Below are positions 7,822-15,865 of a stretch of DNA of 64,000 bases, piece after piece. The DNA is from Jiangella ureilytica. Its GTDB lineage: Bacteria; Actinomycetota; Actinomycetes; Jiangellales; Jiangellaceae. Every line of letters starts with the position of its first letter. Position 1 is the first letter of the stretch. Both the position numbers and the translations under genes were made by a program. The DNA lies in the NCBI RefSeq assembly GCF_004348545.1, contig NZ_SMKL01000004.1:62001-126000 (forward strand), read 5' to 3'. The notes under the pieces are model-generated. The model ran no database searches. It saw only the letters and a program-made list of their open reading frames with translations, and had not been told where the DNA came from.

Positions 7822-9018
7822 ATGGCACTGCGCGCGGCGGTGAAGCGCTGGCTGCCCGGCAGCGTCGTCGACGGCCTCGCGCAGGCCCGGCGAAGGGCCG
7901 GCTGGCTGCGCCGCCCGCTGCCGCCGCTGGAGCCGTTCCCGCAGGTCCGCCCGGCTGCCGCCCGGCTGCTGATCGGCCCGACGAACTCGGCCGGCCAGGG
8001 CTGGGCCTGGGCTCGCGCGGCCGAGCGCGCGGACGCCGACGTGGCCGCCGCCTGCTTCGCGATCCGGCGCAACAGCTACGGATTCGCCGACGACTACGGC
8101 GTTCCCGTGCCGGTCTACGCGCACCCGCGCTGGCAGCAGGCGCATGAGCGGTACGTCCTCGGGACCTTCACGCACGCCGTCGTCGAGTCGATGCGGCCGC
8201 TGTTCGGCTCGCGGCACGCCCGCGACGCCGGCGGCGACGTCGCCGTGCTCACCGAGGGCGGCCTGCGCGTGGCGCTGCTGTTCCACGGGTCCGACCTCCG
8301 CCTGCCCAGCCGGCACGCCGAGCGCGAGCCGTGGTCGCCGTTCCGGATCCAGGACGACCTCACCGAGCGGCTCGAGGAGCAGGCCCGCCGGCACGCGGCC
8401 TTCGCGACGGCGTTCGCCGGCGGCGACGGCGGCGGGGGCCTCGTGCTGGTCTCGACGCCGGACCTCTTCGACGACCTGCCCGGCGCCACCTGGCTGCCGG
8501 TCGTCGTCGACCCCGATCGCTGGCAGGCGCCGCCGTCGCCCGGCCGGAGCCGTCCGGTCGTGGTGCACGCGCCGTCGAACTCGCGGCTCAAGGGGACCGA
8601 GATCGTCGAAGCGGCGATGGCGGAGCTGAGCGCCAAGGGCGTGCTCGAGTACCGGCGGCTCGACGGCGTGCCCCACGACCGCATGCCGGCCGCGCTGGCC
8701 GCGGCGGACATCGTCGTCGACCAGCTGACCATCGGCCTGTACGGGGTGGGCGCCTGCGAGGCCATGGCGGCCGGCCGTACGGTGGTCTCGTACGTGGGCG
8801 ACACCGTCCGCGCACGGGTCCGCGAGCGCACGGGCCTCGACGTGCCGATCGTCGAGGCGACGCCCGACGACCTCGCCGACGTCGTGGCGGCGCTGGCCGC
8901 CGACCCCGACACGGCGGGGGAGCGGGCGGCCCGGGGGCCGGGCTTCGTCCGGGCGGTCCACGACGGGACCATCTCGGGAACCGTGCTCGACGATTGGCTT
9001 CGGCGGACTAGCCGGTGA
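7822..9018 (+). CDS. Stand-alone glycosyltransferase-like module (IGPxNxAGQG family)
   Basis: 398 aa; CGGAGGG lies just upstream of the ATG. Landmarks in order: LLIGPTNSAGQGWAWARAAE near residue 49, VVESMRPLFGSR near 125, LLFHGSDLRLPSRH near 153, VVHAPSNSRLKGTEIVEAAM near 248, and DIVVDQLTIGLYGVGACEAM near 295, followed by PIVEATPDDL. The last block, with a conserved Glu in the CEAMAAGR turn, is laid out like the donor-binding half of GT-B enzymes, so I infer a glycosyltransferase or a GT-B-fold binding protein. The same module forms the N-terminal part of the 9134 protein and the C-terminal part of the 20636 protein. No experimentally known member comes to mind, so activity is inference. Confidence 0.7.
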   Translation: MALRAAVKRWLPGSVVDGLAQARRRAGWLRRPLPPLEPFPQVRPAAARLLIGPTNSAGQGWAWARAAERADADVAAACFAIRRNSYGFADDYGVPVPVYAHPRWQQAHERYVLGTFTHAVVESMRPLFGSRHARDAGGDVAVLTEGGLRVALLFHGSDLRLPSRHAEREPWSPFRIQDDLTERLEEQARRHAAFATAFAGGDGGGGLVLVSTPDLFDDLPGATWLPVVVDPDRWQAPPSPGRSRPVVVHAPSNSRLKGTEIVEAAMAELSAKGVLEYRRLDGVPHDRMPAALAAADIVVDQLTIGLYGVGACEAMAAGRTVVSYVGDTVRARVRERTGLDVPIVEATPDDLADVVAALAADPDTAGERAARGPGFVRAVHDGTISGTVLDDWLRRTSR

Positions 9019-9025
9019 TCTGATG

Positions 9026-9062
9026 GGAACCGGCGGAACCCCTCTGGGACACTGGGTATATT
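9026..9062 (+). promoter_or_regulatory. Candidate promoter before the two-module GT
   Basis: GGAACC at 9035-9040 and TATATT at 9057-9062 are separated by 16 bases in the 115-bp gap before GTG 9134. The A/T-rich hexamer stands out in this sequence. Assignment to a sigma factor is not possible from this alone. Confidence 0.3.
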
Positions 9063-9133
9063 CGCCGATCGGCCGGCAACCGCCTCGGGACTCTCCGGGG
9101 CGCGATCTCGTGAAGGGCGTGGAGGGCAACACG

Positions 9134-11995
9134 GTGGCTCGGGGAAGAGACAGGCGCCGAGACGACCAGCCGGCACCGGCGGGCGGCGCACCGGCCACCG
9201 GGGCACCCGCCACCGGGGACGGGATGCCGCCGCGGCTCGACGCGCCGGTGCGGCTGCTGGTCGGCCCGGCCAACTTCGCGGGTCAGGGCACCCGCTGGGC
9301 ACGGGCCGTCGAGGACCGCGTGCCCACCACGAAGGCGACGTCGTTCGCCTTTCTCAAGGGCGTCCTCGACTACCCCGTCGACTACGGCATCCCGGCGGGC
9401 ACCTACCGGCGCAGCCGCCGCTGGCAGCTGAACTTCTACAACCACGTGGTGCGCAACTACACGCACGTGCTGATCGAGGCGTCACGGCCGATCTTCGGCA
9501 CCATGCACGGCCAGGACGCGTCGTTCGACATCCCGTACCTGCTCGGCAAGGGCCTGAAGGTGGGCCTCATCGCCCACGGCTCCGACGTGCGCATCCCCAG
9601 CCGCCACGTCGAGACCGAGCCGTGGTCGCCGTTCCCCGACCTCGAGGACGAGACCGTCGAGCTGCTCGAGCGCAACTCCACGCGCGCGGTCGAGCTGTTC
9701 ACGTCGTACCCGGGCCCGGTCTACGTCTCCACGCCCGACCTGCTCGACTACGTGCCCAACGCCGTCTGGTGCCCGGTCGTCGTCGACATCGAGACGTGGC
9801 GCAGTGACGCCCCGGTGCTCGAGCACGAGCGGCCGGTGGTGGCGCACGCGCCCAGCAAGTCGGCCATGAAGGGCTCCGAGCTGATCGACCCCGTCATGGA
9901 GAGCCTGGCCGAGCGCGGGCTCATCACCTACCGCCGGGTCGAGGGTGTCGACCCCGCCGACATGCCCGAGGTCTACCGCGACGCCGACATCGTCGTCGAC
10001 CAGTTCCGCGTCGGCAGCTACGGCGTGGCGGCGTGCGAGGCCATGGCCGCCGGCCGGGTCGTCGTCGGCCACATCGCCCAGCACGTCCGCGACCGCGTGG
10101 TCGCCGACACCGGGCTCGAGCTGCCCATCATCGAGGCCACGCCCGACACCATCGAGCAGGTCGTCCTCGACCTCATCTCGCACCCCGAGCGCGGCCGCGA
10201 GGTCGCCGAGCGCGGGCCGGCCTTCGTCGAGCAGGTGCACGACGGCCACCGCTCGGCCGAGGCGCTGGCGGCGTTCGTCGAGCAGCCGAGCACGGTGCCG
10301 GCCGAGTGGAAGCCGTCCTGGATCCGGCCCAAGGTCGTCATGATGGCCGGCAACGACATCATCCCCGACGCTCGCGTGCTCAAGTACGCGCAGACGGTCG
10401 CCAACTGGGACCTCGACGTCACCTGCATCGGCATCCCCGGACGGCGCCTCAAGGGCGCCCGCGAGCTGGGCAAGGTGCACGTCCTGTGCCCGCCCATCCA
10501 GTCGAAGGTGCTGGTCACGGGGTGGCGCAAGCGACTGGCCAACCTCAAGCCGTGGTTCACCACCGAGGCCGAGTACACGCTGGCCTACGGCCGCTGGCAG
10601 TACGCGAGCCGCGAGCTGCGGGGCGACCGCGGCCGCGACCGCCGCGACCGCGAGCGCGCCGGCGGCGTGTCGGCGGTGCGCGGTCCCCGCAAGCGCTCCG
10701 CCCGCGAGCGGCTGCTGCGCGCGGCGCGCTGGCGCTCCCTGCGGCTGCACCGGGCCGTCCTCGACGCCCGGGCGTACCCCGTCCGGCGGGCCAAGCGCAA
10801 GGTCGACCTCACCGACATGGGCATCGGCAAGCGGCGCGAGCGGCTGCTGGCCCTGTACCGGTACCTGCCGTCGGGGCGCTGGCGCCGGGTCATGCCCGAG
10901 CTGGTCGACCAGGAGCTGTCGCTGGGCCCGCTGCTCGACCGCATCCAGCCCGAGGTCATTCACGTGCACGACGTGTTCATGCTCGGCATCGCGGCGCGCG
11001 CGGCGCACCGGGCGGCGCTCGACGACCGCACCATCAAGATCATCTACGACGCGCACGAGTACATCCCCGGCGTGCCGGTGGTGGCGCCGCGCCGGGTCGC
11101 GGCCTACAGCGACCTCGAGCGCGAGTTCATCCACGACGCCGACCGCGTCATCACGGTGTCCGAGCCGCTGGCCGGCTGGCTGCAGCGCGACCACCACCTG
11201 GCCAGCCTGCCCGACGTCGTCCTCAACGCGCCCGTCGAGCCGCCCGCCGACGCCCAGGTCAAGGACCTGCGCAAGCAGCTGCGGCTGGACGACGACGTGC
11301 CTCTGCTGGTCTACGGCGGCGGCGTCAACCGCGCCCGCGGCGTCGGGACGGCCGTCGAGGCGCTGCCGCAGCTGCCCGGCGTCCACCTCGCCATCGTCGC
11401 CCGGGCCAACTCCGTCACCGCGGAGCTGCAGGCGCGCGCCGTCGAGCTGGGCGTGGGCGACCGCGTGCACCTGGCGCCGTTCGTCGACGCCGAGGTGGTG
11501 CCGCTGTACCTGCGCTCGGCCACCATCGGGCTCAGCCCGCTGCTGCACGCGCCCAACCACGACATCGCCGTCACGAACAAGTTCTGCGAGTACATCGCGG
11601 CCGGGCTGCCCATCATCACGAGCGACACCCCGGCGCAGGCCGACCTGGTGACCGAGCTCGACCTCGGCGCGGTCTACACCGCCGGCGACGTCGGCGGCCT
11701 CGTGCGGGCGGTCCGGGCGGTGCTCGCCGACCACGAGCGCCTGGCCAAGCGCATCGCCGACGACCCCCAGCTGCGGCACCGGTTCTCGTGGGCCGCGCAG
11801 GCCGAGGTCATCCGGTCCGTGTACGCCGAGGTCATGGAGAAGCTGCCCGACGCCGCGTGGGCGCCCGGGGCCACCATCGTCAACCGGCTGATCCCCGACC
11901 CGCCGGAGCTGCCGGAGACGAAGTGGCGCGCCTTCAAGAACGCCGCGCGCGGCGCCGAGGGCGACCAGAGGACGACGCGGGAGGCGAAGCGGTGA
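9134..11995 (+). CDS. Two-module glycosyltransferase: IGPxNxAGQG module then GT4
   Basis: 953 aa. Residues ~40-385 are the module seen alone at 7822: LLVGPANFAGQGTRWARAVE, LIAHGSDVRIPSRH, HAPSKSAMKGSELI, DIVVDQFRVGSYGVAACEAM. A GT4 domain starts near residue 400 (VVMMAGNDIIPDARVLKYAQ), with a long basic insertion, then VIHVHDVFMLGIA, IIYDAHEYIPGV, LLVYGGGVNRARGVGTAVEA and the donor region NKFCEYIAAGLPIITSDTP. I choose GTG 9134 because GGAGGG at 9121 precedes it; ATG 9023 would add 37 low-complexity residues. The stop overlaps the GTG of the acetyltransferase. Probably two consecutive transfer steps in one chain. The paralogue at 20636 has the modules in reverse order. Confidence 0.8.
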   Translation: MARGRDRRRDDQPAPAGGAPATGAPATGDGMPPRLDAPVRLLVGPANFAGQGTRWARAVEDRVPTTKATSFAFLKGVLDYPVDYGIPAGTYRRSRRWQLNFYNHVVRNYTHVLIEASRPIFGTMHGQDASFDIPYLLGKGLKVGLIAHGSDVRIPSRHVETEPWSPFPDLEDETVELLERNSTRAVELFTSYPGPVYVSTPDLLDYVPNAVWCPVVVDIETWRSDAPVLEHERPVVAHAPSKSAMKGSELIDPVMESLAERGLITYRRVEGVDPADMPEVYRDADIVVDQFRVGSYGVAACEAMAAGRVVVGHIAQHVRDRVVADTGLELPIIEATPDTIEQVVLDLISHPERGREVAERGPAFVEQVHDGHRSAEALAAFVEQPSTVPAEWKPSWIRPKVVMMAGNDIIPDARVLKYAQTVANWDLDVTCIGIPGRRLKGARELGKVHVLCPPIQSKVLVTGWRKRLANLKPWFTTEAEYTLAYGRWQYASRELRGDRGRDRRDRERAGGVSAVRGPRKRSARERLLRAARWRSLRLHRAVLDARAYPVRRAKRKVDLTDMGIGKRRERLLALYRYLPSGRWRRVMPELVDQELSLGPLLDRIQPEVIHVHDVFMLGIAARAAHRAALDDRTIKIIYDAHEYIPGVPVVAPRRVAAYSDLEREFIHDADRVITVSEPLAGWLQRDHHLASLPDVVLNAPVEPPADAQVKDLRKQLRLDDDVPLLVYGGGVNRARGVGTAVEALPQLPGVHLAIVARANSVTAELQARAVELGVGDRVHLAPFVDAEVVPLYLRSATIGLSPLLHAPNHDIAVTNKFCEYIAAGLPIITSDTPAQADLVTELDLGAVYTAGDVGGLVRAVRAVLADHERLAKRIADDPQLRHRFSWAAQAEVIRSVYAEVMEKLPDAAWAPGATIVNRLIPDPPELPETKWRAFKNAARGAEGDQRTTREAKR

Positions 11996-12606
11996 ACGTA
12001 CGCATCATGGCGTCGGCCGACGTCGACGACAGCGCCGAGATCGGGGCGGGCTCGTCGGTCTGGCACCTGGCGCAGGTTCGCGAGAAGGCGGTTCTCGGCC
12101 GCGACTGCGTCATCGGCCGCGGCGCCTACATCGGCACCGGCGTGCGGGCCGGCGACAACTGCAAGGTCCAGAACTACGCGCTCGTCTACGAGCCGGCGGT
12201 GCTCGAGGACGGCGTGTTCGTCGGTCCCGCTGCGGTGCTGACCAACGACACCTTCCCGCGGGCGGTGAACCCCGACGGCTCCGCCAAGAGCGCGTCCGAC
12301 TGGGACGCCGTGGGCGTCACGCTGCGCGAGGGGTGCTCCGTGGGCGCCCGCGCGGTCTGCGTCGCTCCGGTCACGGTGGGCCGATGGGCTACGGTAGCCG
12401 CCGGAGCCGTCGTCACCCGCGACGTTCCCGATTTCGCGCTGGTGGTGGGTGTGCCGGCGCGGCGGGTCGCGTGGGTGGGGCGCGCCGGCGTTCCGCTCGA
12501 GGACGCCGGCGGCGGCAGCTGGCGTTGCCCGCGCACCGGCGAGCAGTACATCGAAGAGCACGGGCACCTGCGAGAAGCCGGGAAGAGCACGGAGGACAAC
12601 GCATGA
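11992..12606 (+). CDS. UDP-2-acetamido-3-amino-uronate N-acetyltransferase-like (WbpD/WlbB type)
   Basis: 204 aa. Left-handed beta-helix (hexapeptide) acyltransferase: repeats such as VWHLAQVREKAVLGRDCVIG, AYIGTGVRAGDNCKVQ, VFVGPAAVLTNDTFPRAV and VGARAVCVAPVTVGRWATVA. The NDTFPRA loop is characteristic of WbpD/WlbB enzymes, which acetylate the 3-amino group of UDP-GlcNAc(3NH2)A using acetyl-CoA. The gene overlaps its neighbours on both sides by 4 bp (GTGA upstream, ATGA downstream) and is followed directly by the aminotransferase and oxidoreductase expected to supply its substrate. This context makes the assignment stronger than for most hexapeptide proteins. Confidence 0.82.
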   Translation: MNVRIMASADVDDSAEIGAGSSVWHLAQVREKAVLGRDCVIGRGAYIGTGVRAGDNCKVQNYALVYEPAVLEDGVFVGPAAVLTNDTFPRAVNPDGSAKSASDWDAVGVTLREGCSVGARAVCVAPVTVGRWATVAAGAVVTRDVPDFALVVGVPARRVAWVGRAGVPLEDAGGGSWRCPRTGEQYIEEHGHLREAGKSTEDNA

Positions 12607-13694
12607 GCACCAGCCCGATCCCTGCCGCGAAGCCGATCATCGGCGACGAGGAGCGCGAGGCGGTCGACCGCGTCCTGCGCAGCGGCATGATCGCGCAAGG
12701 CCCCGAGGTGGCGGCCTTCGAGCAGGAGTTCTCGGCCGAACTGGTGGCCGGGCGCGCCTGCGTGGCCGTCAACTCCGGCACGTCGGGCCTGCACCTGGGC
12801 CTGCTGGCCGCGGGCGTCGGACCGGGCGACGAGGTCATCGTCCCGTCGTTCACGTTCGCCGCCACCGCCAACTCCGTCGCGCTCACCGGCGCCACCCCGG
12901 TGTTCGCCGACATCGAGCCGCGGCACTTCTGCCTCGACCCGGCCGCCGTCGAGGCCGCCGTCACCGAGCGCACCGTGGGCATCATGCCGGTGCACCTCTA
13001 CGGCCACCCGGCCGACCTGACGGCGCTCGGCGACATCGCCCAGCGGCACGGCCTCAAGATCTTCGAGGACGCCGCCCAGGCCCACGCCGCCACCTGGAAG
13101 GGCGCGCCGGTCGGCTCCTTCGGCACGTTCGCCATGTTCAGCCTCTACCCGACCAAGAACATGACGTCGGGCGAGGGCGGCATGGTCAGCACCGACGACC
13201 CCGAGGTCGAGCGCCGGCTGCGGCTGCTGCGCAACCAGGGCATGCTGCGCCAGTACGAGAACGAGCTGGTCGGCGTCAACAACCGCATGACCGACATCCA
13301 CGCCGCCATCGGCCGGGTGCAGCTGACCAAGCTGGCCGGCTGGACCAAGCAGCGGCAGGAGAACGCGGCCTTCCTCGACGCCAACCTCGACGGCGTCGTG
13401 GTGCCGCCGGTCTCGGAGCACGCGACCCACGTCTACCACCAGTACACCGTGCGGGTGCCGGGCGACCGCGACGGCTTCGCCGCGGCGCTGCGCGACGAGC
13501 ACGGCGTCGGCTGCGGCGTGTACTACCCGATCCCCAACCACCGGCTGCCGTCGTTCGGCCGCGACCTCGACCTCCCCGAGACCGAGAAGGCCGCGGCCGA
13601 GGTCATCTCGCTGCCGGTGCATCCGTCGCTCAGCGCGGGCGACCTCGAGCGCATCGTGACGGCCGTCAACACGCTGGCAAAGGCGGGTGCCTGA
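12603..13694 (+). CDS. DegT/DnrJ/EryC1-type nucleotide-sugar aminotransferase (WbpE-like)
   Basis: 363 aa, PLP-dependent. It shows VNSGTSGLHLGLLAAGVGPG near residue 58, VIVPSFTFAATANSV, FEDAAQAHAATWKG, and the Schiff-base lysine in FSLYPTKNMTSGEGG at about residue 185. This is the usual size and order for sugar aminotransferases that convert a 3- or 4-keto nucleotide sugar to the amino sugar. Placed between a WbpD-like acetyltransferase and a WbpB-like oxidoreductase, it most likely aminates UDP-3-keto-GlcNAcA at C3 with glutamate as donor. It overlaps both neighbours (ATGA at 12603; the stop shares a base with ATG 13694). Confidence 0.87.
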   Translation: MSTSPIPAAKPIIGDEEREAVDRVLRSGMIAQGPEVAAFEQEFSAELVAGRACVAVNSGTSGLHLGLLAAGVGPGDEVIVPSFTFAATANSVALTGATPVFADIEPRHFCLDPAAVEAAVTERTVGIMPVHLYGHPADLTALGDIAQRHGLKIFEDAAQAHAATWKGAPVGSFGTFAMFSLYPTKNMTSGEGGMVSTDDPEVERRLRLLRNQGMLRQYENELVGVNNRMTDIHAAIGRVQLTKLAGWTKQRQENAAFLDANLDGVVVPPVSEHATHVYHQYTVRVPGDRDGFAAALRDEHGVGCGVYYPIPNHRLPSFGRDLDLPETEKAAAEVISLPVHPSLSAGDLERIVTAVNTLAKAGA

Positions 13695-14686
13695 TGACGA
13701 ATCTGCGAGCCGGGCTGGTCGGCCTGGGCATGATGGGCCGCCACCACGCGCGGGTGCTGCGCTCCCTCGACGGCGTCGACCTCGTGGGCGTGTCCGACCC
13801 CGCCGGCGACCCCCACAAGGTGGCCGGCGACCTCACGGTGCATCCCGACGTCGACGCGCTCATCGGCGTCGGCCTCGACTACTGCGTCGTCGCCACCCCC
13901 ACGGCCTACCACGAGGAGATCGGCCTGGCCCTGGCCTCGGCCGGCGTGCACGCGCTCATCGAGAAGCCGCTGTCCAAGGACAGCGAGGGCTCGGCCAAGC
14001 TGGCGGCGGCGTTCCAGGCGGCCGGCCTGGTGGGCGCCGTCGGCCACATCGAGCGCTACAACCCCGCCCTGCAGAGCCTGCGCGCGCGGCTCATCGACGG
14101 CGAGCTCGGCGACATCTACCAGATCATCACCCGCCGGCAGGGCCCGTTCCCGGCCCGCATCGCCGACGTCGGCGTGGTCAAGGACCTCGCCACGCACGAC
14201 ATCGACCTCACGGCCTGGGTCGTGGGCTCGCCGTACGTGTCGGTGGCGGCCCGGACGGTGCACAAGAGCGGCCGCGAGCACGAGGACCTCGTCGCCGTCA
14301 CCGGCCAGCTGGCCGACGGCACCGTCACCAGCCACCTGGTCAACTGGCTGTCGCCCATGAAGGAGCGCGTCACCATCGTCACCGGTGACCGCGGCGCCTA
14401 CATCGCCGACACCCTGCACGCCGACCTCACGTTCCACGCCAACGGGTCCATCCCGACGGCCTGGGACGACCTCGCCCAGTTCCGCGGCGTGTCCGAGGGC
14501 GACGTCGTGCGCTACGCCATCGCCAAGCCGGAGCCGCTGCGCACCGAGCACGAGGCGTTCCGCGACGCCATCCTCGGCAAGGAGACCGACATCGTCACCA
14601 TGCAGCAGGGCCTGGCCACCGTCGAGGTCGCGGAGGCCGTGCTCGCCTCCGCCGCCGACGGCAGCACGGTGCGGCTGCCCCACTAG
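13694..14686 (+). CDS. Gfo/Idh/MocA oxidoreductase (WbpB/WlbA-like)
   Basis: 330 aa. N-terminal Rossmann fold with GLVGLGMMGRHHARVL, then CVVATPTAYH, the family motif EKPLSKDSE near residue 92, and GHIERYNPALQSL. The conserved DIDL block (VVKDLATHDIDLTAWVVG) matches the WlbA/WbpB family, which oxidises UDP-GlcNAcA at C3 using NAD(H) to give the 3-keto intermediate for the aminotransferase. It is the last of three tightly overlapping genes of this branch. The generic family is certain; the substrate assignment depends on the neighbours. Confidence 0.83.
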   Translation: MTNLRAGLVGLGMMGRHHARVLRSLDGVDLVGVSDPAGDPHKVAGDLTVHPDVDALIGVGLDYCVVATPTAYHEEIGLALASAGVHALIEKPLSKDSEGSAKLAAAFQAAGLVGAVGHIERYNPALQSLRARLIDGELGDIYQIITRRQGPFPARIADVGVVKDLATHDIDLTAWVVGSPYVSVAARTVHKSGREHEDLVAVTGQLADGTVTSHLVNWLSPMKERVTIVTGDRGAYIADTLHADLTFHANGSIPTAWDDLAQFRGVSEGDVVRYAIAKPEPLRTEHEAFRDAILGKETDIVTMQQGLATVEVAEAVLASAADGSTVRLPH

Positions 14687-14707
14687 GCACGGACGAAGCG
14701 ACCACCG

Positions 14708-15865
14708 GTGCGCCACGGCACGGTGCGCTCCGATCTCGGCGGGCTCCCGGACACGGGGGCCGGTCGGCTCGCGTGGGTCGACATCGCGAAGACCGCCGCC
14801 ATCGTGCTGGTGGTCTTCTACCACGTGGGCCGGGTCGGCCTGGGGGTCGCGCCCGGCACCGTCGGCCCGGCCACCCGCCCGTGGCTCGACCTCAACATGG
14901 TGCTGGTCCCGGTGCGCATGCCGGTGTTCTTCCTGGTGTCCGGGCTGCTGGCGGCGACGGCGGTGTCCCGGCCCTGGCCGCGGGTGCTGCGCGGCAAGGT
15001 GCTGGACCTGCTGTGGCCGTACGTGCTGTGGACGGTGGTGTTCGGCTTCGTCTGGGTGCAGACGATCCCCGACGACCCCGGCAGGTGGTTCGCGTACAAC
15101 CTGCGCATGCTGCCCTTCGGCGGCCTGGCGTACTGGTACCTCAGCCTGCTCATCGTGTTCTTCCTGGTGGCGAAGGCGCTGCGGCACCACCCCGTCCCGG
15201 TGCTGGTGGCGACGCTGGTGCTGCTGGCGTCGTCGCCGGCCATCGGCACCTGGGTCGGCGCCAACGGCGACCAGTCGGTGACGGTCAACGTCATGCGGGT
15301 GTCGACGTTCGCGGTCTGGTTCTTCGCCGGCTGCTACCTGCCCGCGCTGGTGCGCCGGGTGGCCACGGCGGGCGGTCTGGGCGGCCTGGTGGCGGCCGCG
15401 GCGGGCTACACGGTGCTGGCGTACCTCTTCTACTACGACCACGCGCCCGGCGGCGTCGAGTTCTTCCTCGCCCCGGTGGGCGTGCTGGCGGCGGTGTGGG
15501 CCGCGGTGGCGATCGAGCGGTTCGGCTGGGTCCGCCGGTTGGCCGGCTACCTGTCGCGCCGGACGCTGGCCATCTACGTGCTGCACCCGCTGCTGATCCA
15601 CGGCGCGGTGTGGGCGGCCCGCAGCTCGGGCGCCGACCCGCTGGGCGACCTCGACAACGGGGTGGTCGACTTCCTGTTCGTGCCCCTGTTCGCGGTGCTG
15701 GTGACGGCCGTGGCGGTGGGCCTGTACGACCTCGCCGGGCACGCTGGCATGGGCTGGCTGTTCCGCTGGCCCGTGCGCCCGCGGGTCAGTCCTGCTCCTC
15801 CGTCAGTGCCCGGTTCAGCCGTGCCCCCAGCTCCGGGGCCAGCGCCGCAGCGTACTCCCGCGTGA
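14708..15865 (+). CDS. Acyltransferase 3 family integral membrane protein
   Basis: 385 aa with about ten hydrophobic segments. The first, WVDIAKTAAIVLVVFYH, carries the family Asp and the conserved His (FYHVGR), and VRMPVFFLVSGLLAAT matches the second conserved block with its FFLxSG motif. These enzymes O-acylate (usually O-acetylate) extracellular or lipid-linked sugars. There is no SGNH domain, in contrast to the neighbour at 15786. GTG 14708 is 21 bases after the oxidoreductase stop. The last 80 bp overlap the 3' end of the convergent acyltransferase, so the Pro-rich tail of one protein lies over the tail of the other. Confidence 0.82.
   Translation: MRHGTVRSDLGGLPDTGAGRLAWVDIAKTAAIVLVVFYHVGRVGLGVAPGTVGPATRPWLDLNMVLVPVRMPVFFLVSGLLAATAVSRPWPRVLRGKVLDLLWPYVLWTVVFGFVWVQTIPDDPGRWFAYNLRMLPFGGLAYWYLSLLIVFFLVAKALRHHPVPVLVATLVLLASSPAIGTWVGANGDQSVTVNVMRVSTFAVWFFAGCYLPALVRRVATAGGLGGLVAAAAGYTVLAYLFYYDHAPGGVEFFLAPVGVLAAVWAAVAIERFGWVRRLAGYLSRRTLAIYVLHPLLIHGAVWAARSSGADPLGDLDNGVVDFLFVPLFAVLVTAVAVGLYDLAGHAGMGWLFRWPVRPRVSPAPPSVPGSAVPPAPGPAPQRTPA

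Noticed and set aside
9023-9133. Upstream ATG start for the two-module GT
   Set aside because: It would add 37 low-complexity residues, begins four bases after the previous stop without a ribosome site, and overlaps the promoter-like elements; GTG 9134 has GGAGGG.
9482-11779. 765-codon open frame on the minus strand
   Set aside because: It lies antisense over the two-module GT, has an Ala/Gly/Val/Asp-rich shadow composition without domains, and arises from the high-GC third positions.
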